DNA from: Micavibrio_B sp964633355
GTDB lineage: Bacteria; Pseudomonadota; Alphaproteobacteria; Micavibrionales; Micavibrionaceae
DNA length: 64,000 nt
NCBI GenBank assembly: GCA_964633355.1
Contig: CAZWGO010000001.1
Location: 124,001-188,000 of the forward strand
Direction of reading: 5' to 3'
Shown: piece after piece, positions 48,482-57,972 of the stretch
Position numbering within the stretch: position 1 is the stretch's first letter
Layout of the letters: the number at the start of each line of letters is the position of its first letter
The notes under the pieces: model-generated
What the model was told of the DNA's origin: nothing
Database searches by the model: none
The model's input: only the letters and a program-made list of their open reading frames with translations
Position numbers and translations under genes: made by a program

Positions 48482-51400
48482 TTATGGAGCGGCGACTGGT
48501 AAACTATCGACTACAATCTGACGATGATCCGGTGTTAATGATTTCAGACCATTTTGCAGTTTTTTAGTATCTGTGCCTTGAGCTGAATTATTATAGGCTG
48601 ATACCACGGTATCGACTTCGTTTTTACTAAAGTCCAAATCTTTCAGGTAGCCAGCAAATTGAGCAATATTGAACTCTTCTTTGATAGTGGCGGGTGAGCC
48701 AGCAACTCCTCCATTGCCGCTATTAGCGAGAGCACTAAGTCCTTTTTGAACGTCTTGGTTACGGTCTGCTTGGATCATAGCAGTTTCTTGGTCTTTAACA
48801 GCAACGCCTTCTTTTGTAGCTTCAGAAGTTTTTGCTATCGCTTCACCATAAACTTCCTTTGTTAAATACATCCTTAGTTCTTGTTGGAGAATCGGATGCA
48901 TTGGATTTCCACCAGCAGGTTGCAGAAACTTGAAACTTTCATCATTAATTTTATCCAAAGCTTCTGTCATCTTAGCTTTGTTTATACCATTTAAGTTTCC
49001 GTCCGCATCTTGAGAGGCAATATCTACTCCAGTGTAATTTAAAACTAATTCACGAGCATAAGTGGGATTACCGCTAAGTTTCCTTGCTCCCCAATTAACT
49101 GAATCATCAATTCCATCACTGTCCCAGTTAACAGCACTATAAGCTGTTTGAGCAGCAATACCGGGAGCGCGTGTCAAGTCTTGCGATAGGGTAACATCGG
49201 CTCCTGTCCATGCAGCAACTCCTAAAGCAATCCCCCCTAGTGTCGCTTTTTTGGGATTATTAACAATCGCCGATTGCATTCTAACATGTATCGGAGCCAA
49301 TCCGCCTTCAATGCTCTTTTCAAACTCCCATTTAGCTGCGGGAGTAGGAAATTTACGCTCCCCTGTTTTAACCAAGCCGCCTGCCGCATTCAAAACGGAT
49401 GTCGCCATTCCGCCAGCTCTACCTGCCAAAGACATTGGCGTATTAGGATCAACTGGTGGTTCTTTACCTTTCCACGGCATGCGGCGTTCGGCAAATACGC
49501 TTAGATCCTCAAACTCTTTGTGTGATATAGGTCGGCTCTTACGTAATTTTTGAAGAACTTCTTCCGGAGATAAAGGAGAATCTCTTTTTACTTCATCAGC
49601 ATTGCGAAGTATTCTCCCACCATCTGGTGCGGTGCCAAGAATGGTTAATTGCTTATTAAATTCACTCATAAATGTTTGAGAGAGACTGCCGTTTGATTTG
49701 TATGCGGCACTGTAGGAGTTCACAGCATCACTGATGGCAATACGGGCGTTAACAACTTCAGGCGTTTTTGCACGATTTATTGCGACTACAATTGCATCAT
49801 AATCTGCTGTTGTAGGCGTTATTTTAGAAGCGTCGCGCATATACTCTAAAATATTATTTTCATCTATTCCCGGTGTTCTTTCAGATGAACGAACCATAAG
49901 ATTCATACTGACTAGCCCATCACGAACAGTATCAAGTTTTTCAGGTTGAATGAGAACCAGTTCATTAGGCGAAAGGCCTCGCTCGACTTCAGCGAATAAT
50001 GCGAGTGCATCAGGTGATTTCAGGCGGTTTGGCGTTTTAACCAGATCGCTAAGATCGGCAGTTGTTATCCTGTTGCCTTTTAAGGCAAGATAACCATCCA
50101 ATTGCTCAACAGTAAGCTCTGTTGCATCTGCATCATCGCTTACCCGTAACATTCCATCTGAATCAGGTTTAACCTTAGTTCTTGACGCAGATGGAATAAG
50201 TTGTCCTCTATCTTTAACAGCTTTTTCCATGGCCTTGATGGCATCATCATCCAGCCATGTATTAGGAGCCTGAAGAGGAATTTGGCCTAGCTCAACCGAA
50301 ACATGGTCACGGGGCGCTTTTATGCTTTGTGGAATAATGATGTCATTGGTAAAATCACCGGATGTAATCTTGTTTTCAGGGTTTTGACGTAGGAAACGCT
50401 CCATTATCCCTTTTTGAGCGGTAATCGGGAATGCGCCTGCAGCGTCTTTGTTAGCCTTTTCGATCCTATACCCTTCACTAAGTAACCAGTCGGGATCCGC
50501 TTCATTGTTATTGAATTTTGCTACAGTTGCTCCAGTAGAGTCTTTACCCAAAAATTTCGACACATCGACGTCTTTGCCATCGGCATCCACAATTTTGACG
50601 TAAGTGCGATCAGGGATATTAATTATTTTATCTTGCGCTTTAAGTTCATCTTGAAGCTTAAAAACAGCGTCTTCCTTCAGGGAAACAGAAGGCAGATCGG
50701 AGCCGGCAGCGCTCAATGGTTTTGAGATCTCCGGTATATCTTGTCTGTACAATTTAGGCGCGACTATTTTGGCGAGTGTGCCGTTGCCTATTGTATGAAC
50801 TGGATTTATATCACCGTAAGCGTCAGGTGCATGCGTTTTTCTTAAGAGTGATGAGATGCTTTCATTTTCTGGCGCGGCAGTCCATGTCGCTTTATTGGTT
50901 TCCGCATCTATGGTTCTGATTTCAATATTGCCATTTTCAGCAATACGAATTGTACCTTCGCCATCATCAAGTTGTTTGTTGCGTGACAGAATACCGCGAA
51001 GTTCGGTATAATCTTCTCTTTTGAAAACAACATTCTCATTTCTAGCATTTGTCAAAAATTGAGCAGCACGACCGGCACGTTCGTTATGTTCATCAATCTT
51101 TTTAACGATTTCAGCGCCTTTACCCATATTATCGAATTGATTTGCGGCAGGGGTGGCTTGAGAGGCGTTAGGTGTCGATGCCGCAGCGGTTGTTTTAAGT
51201 TCGTCGAAATCTTTTGCTAATTTGATCCTGGTTTCGGCTGGCAAAGCTTTAAGTTCATCAACCGTCATTAAGTTATGTTCTGCAATCGCATTTAGACGTG
51301 CTTGAGCGCTACCGCTTGCATCCGCCTGCTGCATTTGTTGCTGCTGCGGCACCGGAGTATAACCGGCTGCTTGTTGTTGCGTTGCTGCGACTTGACGCTC

Positions 51401-51748
51401 GGCTTGCGCGGCGCGCTGGGCGTCTTGAGTATTGCGAGCTGTAGAGCCAAACATCCCGCCTGTTTCGCCGCCGATAAGGCCGCGACGTTCCAAATCGGAA
51501 GCGGTGCGGGCAGTAGGGGCATCAGGATGCTGGATGGAAGCTTTTGGGGCGGATGCCTCTGCGCGTGGGGTACGCGTTATTGTTACTGGGCGAGGGGCTT
51601 CATCGATGGCGCGTCTCGAGGCTCGGACCGCATCATCGGCTTCGCGTCTTGCAACAGGTGCGGCTTCATCGGCAACGCCACGAAAATCTTTGATGGTTTC
51701 CGCGATTTTTTCACCGATATAACGGCCAAATTTTGATTTCTCGCTCAT
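48482..51748 (-). CDS. Large unknown protein, 1088 aa, one membrane segment
   Basis: No recognised family in its length. The first ~200 residues are Ala/Gln/Arg-rich and probably disordered (TQQQAAGYTPVPQQQQMQQ). The middle 600 residues have repeated short helices of uncertain kind. One hydrophobic stretch around residue 828-850 (GGIALGVAAWTGADVTL) could cross a membrane, leaving a ~240-residue C-terminal part with a long helical region (KEVYGEAIAKTSEATKEGV). There is no signal peptide, so export, if any, would use a specialised system. GGGTGTAG lies before the ATG. A secreted effector or structural protein is possible but unproven. Confidence 0.7.
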   Translation of the reverse strand: MSEKSKFGRYIGEKIAETIKDFRGVADEAAPVARREADDAVRASRRAIDEAPRPVTITRTPRAEASAPKASIQHPDAPTARTASDLERRGLIGGETGGMFGSTARNTQDAQRAAQAERQVAATQQQAAGYTPVPQQQQMQQADASGSAQARLNAIAEHNLMTVDELKALPAETRIKLAKDFDELKTTAAASTPNASQATPAANQFDNMGKGAEIVKKIDEHNERAGRAAQFLTNARNENVVFKREDYTELRGILSRNKQLDDGEGTIRIAENGNIEIRTIDAETNKATWTAAPENESISSLLRKTHAPDAYGDINPVHTIGNGTLAKIVAPKLYRQDIPEISKPLSAAGSDLPSVSLKEDAVFKLQDELKAQDKIINIPDRTYVKIVDADGKDVDVSKFLGKDSTGATVAKFNNNEADPDWLLSEGYRIEKANKDAAGAFPITAQKGIMERFLRQNPENKITSGDFTNDIIIPQSIKAPRDHVSVELGQIPLQAPNTWLDDDAIKAMEKAVKDRGQLIPSASRTKVKPDSDGMLRVSDDADATELTVEQLDGYLALKGNRITTADLSDLVKTPNRLKSPDALALFAEVERGLSPNELVLIQPEKLDTVRDGLVSMNLMVRSSERTPGIDENNILEYMRDASKITPTTADYDAIVVAINRAKTPEVVNARIAISDAVNSYSAAYKSNGSLSQTFMSEFNKQLTILGTAPDGGRILRNADEVKRDSPLSPEEVLQKLRKSRPISHKEFEDLSVFAERRMPWKGKEPPVDPNTPMSLAGRAGGMATSVLNAAGGLVKTGERKFPTPAAKWEFEKSIEGGLAPIHVRMQSAIVNNPKKATLGGIALGVAAWTGADVTLSQDLTRAPGIAAQTAYSAVNWDSDGIDDSVNWGARKLSGNPTYARELVLNYTGVDIASQDADGNLNGINKAKMTEALDKINDESFKFLQPAGGNPMHPILQQELRMYLTKEVYGEAIAKTSEATKEGVAVKDQETAMIQADRNQDVQKGLSALANSGNGGVAGSPATIKEEFNIAQFAGYLKDLDFSKNEVDTVVSAYNNSAQGTDTKKLQNGLKSLTPDHRQIVVDSLPVAAP

Positions 51749-51858
51749 CTACTACACCCTTTTTTCTTTATGAATTATCTGCATCTTACCACAATCAAGG
51801 ATCATTTTCCAAAATTTATTTTCGTAAAAAATCCCATTAATCCTTTGTTTACCGTATT

Positions 51859-53283
51859 TTATGGCCCCGCCGGTTGAGGCACAGGAGCAGGTGCCGACGA
51901 TAAAACCGTTTCTTTCGGGGCGGTTTGATCGGGTTTCGATTCGAGCGCCGCATCCTGTTGCGGGTTTTGTAAAGACCGGCTCTGTTCCAAAATAGCGCCA
52001 AACTGCGCTCCGGCAGTGGCTGTCTTAATTCCGGCCAAGCCATCGATATTGCCAGTGTACAGTTTCAAAAAATGCGCATTGGTCTGAAAGCTTAATACGC
52101 GCGGGTCAAAGCTGGAGCCGTCCGGCGGGGTCTCGTGCAATGATTGATACATGGCGTGCGTGTTTTGAGCGACTATATCTCTTTGCCCATCGCTTAGATT
52201 ATCGGAGTTAACACCTGCGCGCACAGCTGCGTCGATGGCTTTTACCGTATGGGAATTCATCGTGCCGGTTTTATGACTTGCGGAAAGATGACCGGACTCG
52301 ACAAGCAGTTCCTGAAGTTTATCAAGCTTGTCATGATCAAAGCCGCCTGTCTTTGGATCAGTCAGATAGTCAGGGCTCATCACTTTATTGATAACACTTT
52401 CCCGGGCCAGCTGTAGAGCTTCCGAGTTAAGAGAAGTCTTAAGAGGTTCTGTATCTGGTCTGGAGGGCGCGGCAGCGGTTAATGTTACAGTTGCTGCAGG
52501 GACGATTAACGCTTTTGAAATATTAGATTCCTGATGAGCGAAAATAGTCGTTGGGCGTTTTGCTGCTGGTGCGGCCGTCAGGCCCTCAATTATACCTGCG
52601 CCTATACTTGTGGCTACCGAGCCTAGAGTTGCGCGACCAATCATCGTGTCTGATTTCTCGACGGCCTTTCTGATTCCGGTTGCAGCGGGTTTTGCAATAT
52701 CATCGGCATAAGCAAATCTCAGCGCACCGACATCCGCGTTCTTGCCGAAAGTTCGTGATAGCGACGCTGTAATTTCAGGGGCACGTTCAAAACCTTGACG
52801 AAGAGCAAATTTACCCGCTGATTTCACTATTCCAGCCAGTCCGGCCAGATTGGTCCCCCAAAAACCAACACGCTCTATCGTATGCTCCAGCGTTCCTTCT
52901 TTATATTCCGCGTGTTTCTCACCAGTTGCGCGTTCTCGAATCCTGTGATAAGCGGCAGTTTGTTCTTCCGCTCCCATCATCTGATATTTGCCGACCTGAA
53001 AGATATTATGCTCTTTTCCTGTGGCCATCTTGCTTATAGTTCTGGATGTATCAGGAAGTAATCCAGTTACAAAAGTCACGTTATCGACCACAGCATTTTC
53101 AATGCCAGTCTTTAATGCGCGGCCTGCGCGTGTAGATAGTATAAGACTTACCGGATTGGTTATCACTAGGGGGATGTTTTTGACCTCAATTTGAGGCGTC
53201 AGATAGGTCACAGCTGTATCGCGCAAAGAAGAAGCGACAGCTTTGGCTCGTTCCCATAGGGAAGGCGATTTTTTATCAGACAT
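51859..53283 (-). CDS. Unknown protein with possible peptidoglycan-binding-like modules, 474 aa
   Basis: No signal peptide. Hydrophobic stretches at ~30-50 and again at ~145-165 (GFWGTNLAGLAGIVKSAGKF) and ~215-235 suggest membrane contact. Two regions in the C-terminal half resemble the PG_binding_1 pattern of LQxxL...G...G..T..AI: LDKLQELLVESGHLS through SHTVKAIDAAVRAG, and LKLYTGNIDGLAGIKTATAGAQFG. This is suggestive only. The C-terminus is proline-rich. AGGTGTGTAA precedes the ATG. First of three genes transcribed leftwards to 47357, with 110 and 87-base gaps. Confidence 0.66.
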   Translation of the reverse strand: MSDKKSPSLWERAKAVASSLRDTAVTYLTPQIEVKNIPLVITNPVSLILSTRAGRALKTGIENAVVDNVTFVTGLLPDTSRTISKMATGKEHNIFQVGKYQMMGAEEQTAAYHRIRERATGEKHAEYKEGTLEHTIERVGFWGTNLAGLAGIVKSAGKFALRQGFERAPEITASLSRTFGKNADVGALRFAYADDIAKPAATGIRKAVEKSDTMIGRATLGSVATSIGAGIIEGLTAAPAAKRPTTIFAHQESNISKALIVPAATVTLTAAAPSRPDTEPLKTSLNSEALQLARESVINKVMSPDYLTDPKTGGFDHDKLDKLQELLVESGHLSASHKTGTMNSHTVKAIDAAVRAGVNSDNLSDGQRDIVAQNTHAMYQSLHETPPDGSSFDPRVLSFQTNAHFLKLYTGNIDGLAGIKTATAGAQFGAILEQSRSLQNPQQDAALESKPDQTAPKETVLSSAPAPVPQPAGP

Positions 53284-53398
53284 TTACACACCTCATGATG
53301 TAATTCACATGATAATTATGAAAATTTAAGGAGAGGTTAATTACCCATAAATTTTTATATATTACGAGAATATCATGAGTTACGGCTGAGCGCCAAAG

Positions 53399-53635
53399 TC
53401 AGGCGGGGCTTTTATGGCCAATCACGGCTTTCAGGCTTTGGTGAATCTGGCCGCGCTGGCGCTGCGGGGGCAGTCGACCGCGTCTCTCCCAACTGATAAT
53501 ATCGGCGTCGGTAACATCATGCGCGGCTTTGAAATCTTCGTCGAGCATGCCAAGCTTGTTGCCGACTTCGATAATCTGCCAGAATGAATCCTGCCGCGGA
53601 TCATCGGTCCGGCGATAGGGATTGTAAGAATTCAA
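53399..53635 (-). CDS. Small HTH-like protein, possibly frameshifted at its start
   Basis: The frame from TTG 53635 gives 78 residues that include an HTH-like run (DEDFKAAHDVTDADIISWERRGRLPPQRQ). Upstream the frame continues sensibly (QQLVAAFKIAL) to a run of seven A, where it is open only in the other frame: an ATG at about 53692 reads MACVDKK into the run. Deleting or re-reading one base there joins the two into one ~95-residue gene. This could be a sequencing error, a pseudogene or transcriptional slippage. Protein function is probably DNA binding. Confidence 0.5.
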   Translation of the reverse strand: MNSYNPYRRTDDPRQDSFWQIIEVGNKLGMLDEDFKAAHDVTDADIISWERRGRLPPQRQRGQIHQSLKAVIGHKSPA

Positions 53636-53735
53636 CGCAATCTTGAATGCAGCGACCAGTTGCTGGTCATTATTTTTTTATCAACGCAGGCCATGGCAAG
53701 CGTCATGCCACAGATGGACTGAAATTTTCAAGATT

Positions 53736-55298
53736 TTAATGCCTGAAGTGCCGCATGCCTGTAAACACCATGGCTAAACCGCGATCGTCGGCGGCGGCGA
53801 TGACGTCTTTATCCTTGATCGATCCGCCCGGCTGGATGATCGCTGTCGCGCCTGCGTCCGCGGCGGCGAGCATTCCGTCAGCGAAGGGAAAGAACGCATC
53901 CGAGGCGACCGCCATCGGCGCTCCAGTCGCAGGTACAAGGCCGTATTCATTCATCCGTGCGGCGGCAATGCGCGAGGAATCGAGACGGTTCATCTGGCCG
54001 GCGCCGATGCCGATCGTGACATTCTCACGCGCATAGACGATGGCGTTGGATTTGACGTGCTTAGCCACGCGGAAAGCGAAGAGCATGTCGCGCACTTCGT
54101 CGTCGCTTGGCGCGCGCTTGGTTACGACGTTGAGTTCAGCGGCTGTGATATGGCCGATATCGGCGTTTTGAAGCAAATAGCCTCCGGCAATCGTACGGAT
54201 TGTCATGCGCGGCGCTTTTGGATCGGGCATCTCTCCGGTAATCAGCACGCGGACATTCGGTTTGGTGGCGAGGACAGGCTTAGCGTCTTCGTCGATGGCG
54301 GGGGCGATAATGACTTCGGAAAAGACTTTGAGAATCTCGGCGGCAGTGACGGCATCGAGCTTGCGATTGAGCGCGATAATACCGCCAAAAGCCGAAACCG
54401 GATCGCAGGCCAGCGCACGGCGATAGGCATCTAGAGGGTCTTTGCCGATAGCAACTCCGCAAGGATTAGCGTGTTTGATAATGGCAACGGCAGGCTCGGA
54501 GAATTCGGCGACCAGTTCAAACGCGGCATCAGTGTCGTTCAGATTATTGAAGGATAATTCCTTACCCTGAATCTTGGCGGCAGTAACGACGCCCGGACGT
54601 TTCGTGCCATCCGAGTATACAGCCGCTTGCTGGTGCGGGTTCTCGCCATAGCGCAGCGTATCGAGACGTGTTGCCGGAGCGGAAATATTTTGCGGAAAGG
54701 TCTCTTCAAGCTGCCCTGCAAACCACGCGGAGATCGCCGCGTCATAGGAAGCGGTTGCGGCATAGGTTTTGGCAGCGAGTTTCTTGCGCGTCTCCAGCGT
54801 CGTGCCGCCGAGTTTTACTTGCGTCGCGATCTCCGCATAATCGGCGGGATCGGTCACGACCGTAACGAAGGCATGGTTCTTGGAGGCGGCGCGCAGCATC
54901 GCCGGACCGCCGATATCGATATTCTCAACACAGTCATCGTAATCGCCGCCGCGCGCGACGGTTTCGCGGAACGGGTAGAGATTGACGACCAGCATATCGA
55001 TATCATCGATAGAGTGGGATTTTTGCGCTTCGATATGGGTGTCGTTATCGCGCACGGCGAGGAGGCCGCCATGAATTTTAGGGTGCAAGGTTTTAACGCG
55101 CCCGTCCATGATCTCGGGAAAGCCTGTCACATCGGATACGTCTTTGACGGAAAGGCCGTTTTCGGCGAGGTATTTCTTCGTGCCGCCGGTAGAGATTAGC
55201 TCAACGCCGCTATCGAGCAGGATGCGGGCAAATTCCAAAAGGCCGGATTTGTCGGAAACGGATAAGAGGGCGCGTTTGATTTTGTATCTTTGGGTCAT
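53736..55298 (-). CDS. purH: Bifunctional AICAR transformylase/IMP cyclohydrolase PurH
   Basis: Last two steps of purine synthesis, using 10-formyl-THF (from FolD) to make IMP. 520 residues. The cyclohydrolase half opens with RALLSVSDKSGL and contains the STGGTKKYL and DGRVKTLHPKIHGG segments. The transformylase half has RYGENPHQQAAVY, IKHANPCGVAIG and DAFFPFADG. The full length and motifs indicate an active enzyme. The start is at 55298. Repeat palindromes lie immediately upstream. Confidence 0.98.
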   Translation of the reverse strand: MTQRYKIKRALLSVSDKSGLLEFARILLDSGVELISTGGTKKYLAENGLSVKDVSDVTGFPEIMDGRVKTLHPKIHGGLLAVRDNDTHIEAQKSHSIDDIDMLVVNLYPFRETVARGGDYDDCVENIDIGGPAMLRAASKNHAFVTVVTDPADYAEIATQVKLGGTTLETRKKLAAKTYAATASYDAAISAWFAGQLEETFPQNISAPATRLDTLRYGENPHQQAAVYSDGTKRPGVVTAAKIQGKELSFNNLNDTDAAFELVAEFSEPAVAIIKHANPCGVAIGKDPLDAYRRALACDPVSAFGGIIALNRKLDAVTAAEILKVFSEVIIAPAIDEDAKPVLATKPNVRVLITGEMPDPKAPRMTIRTIAGGYLLQNADIGHITAAELNVVTKRAPSDDEVRDMLFAFRVAKHVKSNAIVYARENVTIGIGAGQMNRLDSSRIAAARMNEYGLVPATGAPMAVASDAFFPFADGMLAAADAGATAIIQPGGSIKDKDVIAAADDRGLAMVFTGMRHFRH

Positions 55299-55318
55299 GC
55301 GCCTTTCTATAGCAATAC

Positions 55319-55391
55319 TGTCATTCCTGCGAAAGCAGGAATCTTTGCCGAAATACGAAAAGATGAGATCCCTGCTTTCGCAGGGAGGACA
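55319..55391. repeat. Pair of short palindromes upstream of purH
   Basis: TCATTCCTGCGAAAGCAGGAAT (55321-55342) and GAGATCCCTGCTTTCGCAGGGA (55365-55386) are the same hairpin type as at 34.1 kb. They lie between purH and the small membrane gene on the other strand. Confidence 0.8.
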
Positions 55392-55423
55392 AAAGCAGTA
55401 ATATCAAGAAAAAGGATCAGAAT

Positions 55424-55630
55424 ATGCGCTTAATCGATAAAATCAAAACCGGCGGGATCGTCGCTATTTCAACCTTCCTGATCGGCGTCTTTGCCTGTTT
55501 CGCGGCGTGGATCACGCATATCGTAACCTGCTTCCAGAACGACGAATGGGGTTTCCTGCTCGTCGGCGCGCTGTTCTTCCCTATCGCTGTTATCCACGGA
55601 CTTGGTGTTTGGTTCGGTTTCTGGAATTAA
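55424..55630 (+). CDS. Small two-pass membrane protein, 68 aa
   Basis: Two hydrophobic helices (~10-34 and 43-66) separated by a short loop QNDEWGF, so a tiny inner-membrane protein. The ribosome site AAAAAGGATCAGAAT is acceptable. The 3' end overlaps the cheR 3' end by four bases. No family recognised; this kind of protein is common in alphaproteobacteria and uncharacterised. Confidence 0.68.
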   Translation: MRLIDKIKTGGIVAISTFLIGVFACFAAWITHIVTCFQNDEWGFLLVGALFFPIAVIHGLGVWFGFWN

Positions 55631-56499
55631 GCTCCGAGGGCTTTCACGGCAGGTGCCCCGGTTGAAGCGGGCGCGGCGGCATGCGGGCTGTCAGGATGGA
55701 TATAAAGCCCGCGCTTTTCCGGCATGAGTTTTAGCTTGTCGGTGATGCCTAAAACCGTTTCCGCACCGCCCATCAGCAAGAAGCCGTCTTTTTCAAGTTT
55801 GGTGCTCATGCGGGCAAGAACCTGTCCCTTGGTTTTTTCATCGAAATAAATAAGTACATTGCGGCAGAAAATAATATCGAACATGCCGAATTTATTCATG
55901 TCGTGCAAAAGGTTGAAATTCGAAAATTTCACCATTTGGCGGATGTCATCTTTAACCTGCCATTTTTCATTCACTTGCGTAAAATATTTCATCAAGTAAT
56001 TAATCGGCAAACCGCGCTGGACTTCGAATTGCGAATAAACGCCGCTGCGCGCAAGGTTTAAAATATCGTCGGAAATATCGGTTGCTGTGATTTCAAATCT
56101 CCAGCCCGGCATCAAATTGGCTTTTTCTTTCAGAATCATTGCCAGCGAATAAGGCTCTTGCCCACTCGATGCGGCGGCGCACCAGATGCGAAGGGTTTTT
56201 TTCGCGGCGCGCGCTTTGATCATATGCGGCAGCATCGTATCTTCGAAAAGTTGAAACGGTTTCATGTCACGGAAGAACGATGTTTCATTTGTCGTCATCG
56301 CTTCGACGATGTCTTTTACGAGTTGCTGATCGGGCAGGGACCGCAAATGCAGTGCCATGACGTCAAGCGAGGGGAAATTCCATTTCTTGGCAACAGGCGT
56401 CAAACGCGAATCCAGCAAATAGGATTTATCCGGCGTAATGACGAGACCCGATTGTTTATAAAGAAGATCCTTGAAGAGATCGAAATCCTGAATTTTCAT
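55627..56499 (-). CDS. cheR: Chemotaxis methyltransferase CheR
   Basis: Adds methyl groups from S-adenosylmethionine to receptor glutamates in adaptation. 290 residues from ATG 56499, which overlaps the cheB stop by four bases (ATGA); the frame is open to 56559 but that part lies in cheB. The N-terminal CheR helical domain precedes the SAM site: TTNETSFFRD, RIWCAAASSGQEPYSLAMI, then EITATDISDDILNLARSG and FDIIFCRNVLIYFDE. The last ~25 residues are alanine/proline-rich. Last gene of the chemotaxis operon. Confidence 0.96.
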   Translation of the reverse strand: MKIQDFDLFKDLLYKQSGLVITPDKSYLLDSRLTPVAKKWNFPSLDVMALHLRSLPDQQLVKDIVEAMTTNETSFFRDMKPFQLFEDTMLPHMIKARAAKKTLRIWCAAASSGQEPYSLAMILKEKANLMPGWRFEITATDISDDILNLARSGVYSQFEVQRGLPINYLMKYFTQVNEKWQVKDDIRQMVKFSNFNLLHDMNKFGMFDIIFCRNVLIYFDEKTKGQVLARMSTKLEKDGFLLMGGAETVLGITDKLKLMPEKRGLYIHPDSPHAAAPASTGAPAVKALGA

Positions 56500-57584
56500 C
56501 GCATCACCGCCTTGCGGACATAAGGGCCAACTTCTTCGAGCGGTAAGACAGAGGAACATAAACCATTGAGAGCGACCGCGCCGGGCATGCCCCAGACGAC
56601 AGAGGTCGCTTCATCCTGCGCGATGATACGTCCGCCGCGTTCGACCACTTCTCGCGAGCCTTTTAACCCATCTTGTCCCATACCTGTCAAAATAACGGTT
56701 AAAATCTTATCGCCGAAAAGTGGCAGAAGAGAGCGCAGCATTGGATCGACCGCAGGTTTGCAAAAATTTTCCATCGGTCCGTCATCAAGGCGGATCATGC
56801 GCTCCGGTGTGATGAGCATGTGAAAACCGCCGGGGGCGACATGAACACGGCCATTTTCCAATCTCATGCCGTTCTCCCCTTCAACTGCGGGAACGCCCGT
56901 ATGTTTACTAATGTGTTCCGCCAGAATACGCGTAAACGTCGCCGGCATATGCTGAGTCAGGACAATGGGGATATCAAAGTTTTTAAAATGCGAGATGACT
57001 TTGAACAGCGCATTGGGTCCGCCAGTCGAACTACCGATGGCGAGTATTTGAGGTTTGCCGTTAAAGCCTTCATGGGGGGGGCGTAGTTTAACAGTCTTGG
57101 GCAGGTGCGGATGAATATTCGTCCCAGGCTTTTTTTCAGTAGTTGGTTCAAATCTTTTGCTGGATTTTCTGACCGATAAATCACCGATCGAACGCACCTT
57201 ATTCAAAAGAACATCTTTAAATGAATCACCTGAAATTTCCGTCGAGGTAGAGGGCTTGCCGATACAATCGACCGCGCCCAATTCCATGGCCTGCAATGTC
57301 ACGCCAGCGTTATGCGTCGTCAATGTCGAACACATGATAATTTTGACATCTGGGCGTTTGGCTAAAAGAAGCGGGATAGCGGTCAAGCCGTCCATCACAG
57401 GCATTTCTATATCGAGTAAAATAACGGAAGGGTGGTGATTATCAAGCGCGTTTACAGCCATTTGGCCGTTATTGGCGGAGTAGATAACCTTGATTTCAGG
57501 ATCGGATTCAAGAATACGCGTCAGAAATCCACGAACGACTGCGGAGTCATCAACAATCATAACTTCAACAGCATTATTATCCAT
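56496..57584 (-). CDS. cheB: Chemotaxis response regulator methylesterase CheB
   Basis: Removes methyl groups from receptors when phosphorylated by CheA. 362 residues: receiver at 5-125 with Asp58 (VILLDIEMP), then a linker and the esterase with Ser in IGSSTGGPNAL, His in LTQHMPATFT and Asp in GMGQDGLKGS. Complete catalytic triad. Its stop overlaps the cheR start, and its start overlaps the cheY stop by one base, so all three are coupled. Confidence 0.96.
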   Translation of the reverse strand: MDNNAVEVMIVDDSAVVRGFLTRILESDPEIKVIYSANNGQMAVNALDNHHPSVILLDIEMPVMDGLTAIPLLLAKRPDVKIIMCSTLTTHNAGVTLQAMELGAVDCIGKPSTSTEISGDSFKDVLLNKVRSIGDLSVRKSSKRFEPTTEKKPGTNIHPHLPKTVKLRPPHEGFNGKPQILAIGSSTGGPNALFKVISHFKNFDIPIVLTQHMPATFTRILAEHISKHTGVPAVEGENGMRLENGRVHVAPGGFHMLITPERMIRLDDGPMENFCKPAVDPMLRSLLPLFGDKILTVILTGMGQDGLKGSREVVERGGRIIAQDEATSVVWGMPGAVALNGLCSSVLPLEEVGPYVRKAVMR

Positions 57585-57970
57585 TAGTAATTATCTTCCA
57601 GTAAGCCGATCTGAACAAATTTGCCCTGAACAATATCCTTGTCGAAGGGCTTCATAATGTATTCATTGGCTCCTGCCATCATGGCACGCTGGATATGGGA
57701 GAGGTCGTTTTCAGTCGTGCATAGAACGACTTTCGGATGATCGCCGCCCGGCATTTCGCGCAGGCGCTCTAAAAATTCAATCCCGCTCATCACAGGCATG
57801 TTCCAGTCCAGAATGATCGCATCCGGCATTTGTTTCTGGCAATATTCATAGGCCTTTTGACCATCTTCAGCCTCTGCAGTGGCAAAGCCAAGTTCCTCGG
57901 CAATGCGCAGGGCGACTTTGCGAACAACACGGCTATCATCGACGACCAGACAGGTTTTCATTTCACTCAT
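57584..57970 (-). CDS. cheY: Chemotaxis response regulator CheY
   Basis: 128-residue single receiver: acidic pair DD at 11-12, phosphoryl Asp55 (ILDWNMP), Thr in LCTTEN, Lys in MKPFD. Phosphorylated by CheA and acts on the flagellar motor (or another output if flagella are absent). No flagellar genes are in this window. The start is two bases after the cheW stop. Confidence 0.95.
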   Translation of the reverse strand: MSEMKTCLVVDDSRVVRKVALRIAEELGFATAEAEDGQKAYEYCQKQMPDAIILDWNMPVMSGIEFLERLREMPGGDHPKVVLCTTENDLSHIQRAMMAGANEYIMKPFDKDIVQGKFVQIGLLEDNY

Positions 57971-57972
57971 TC

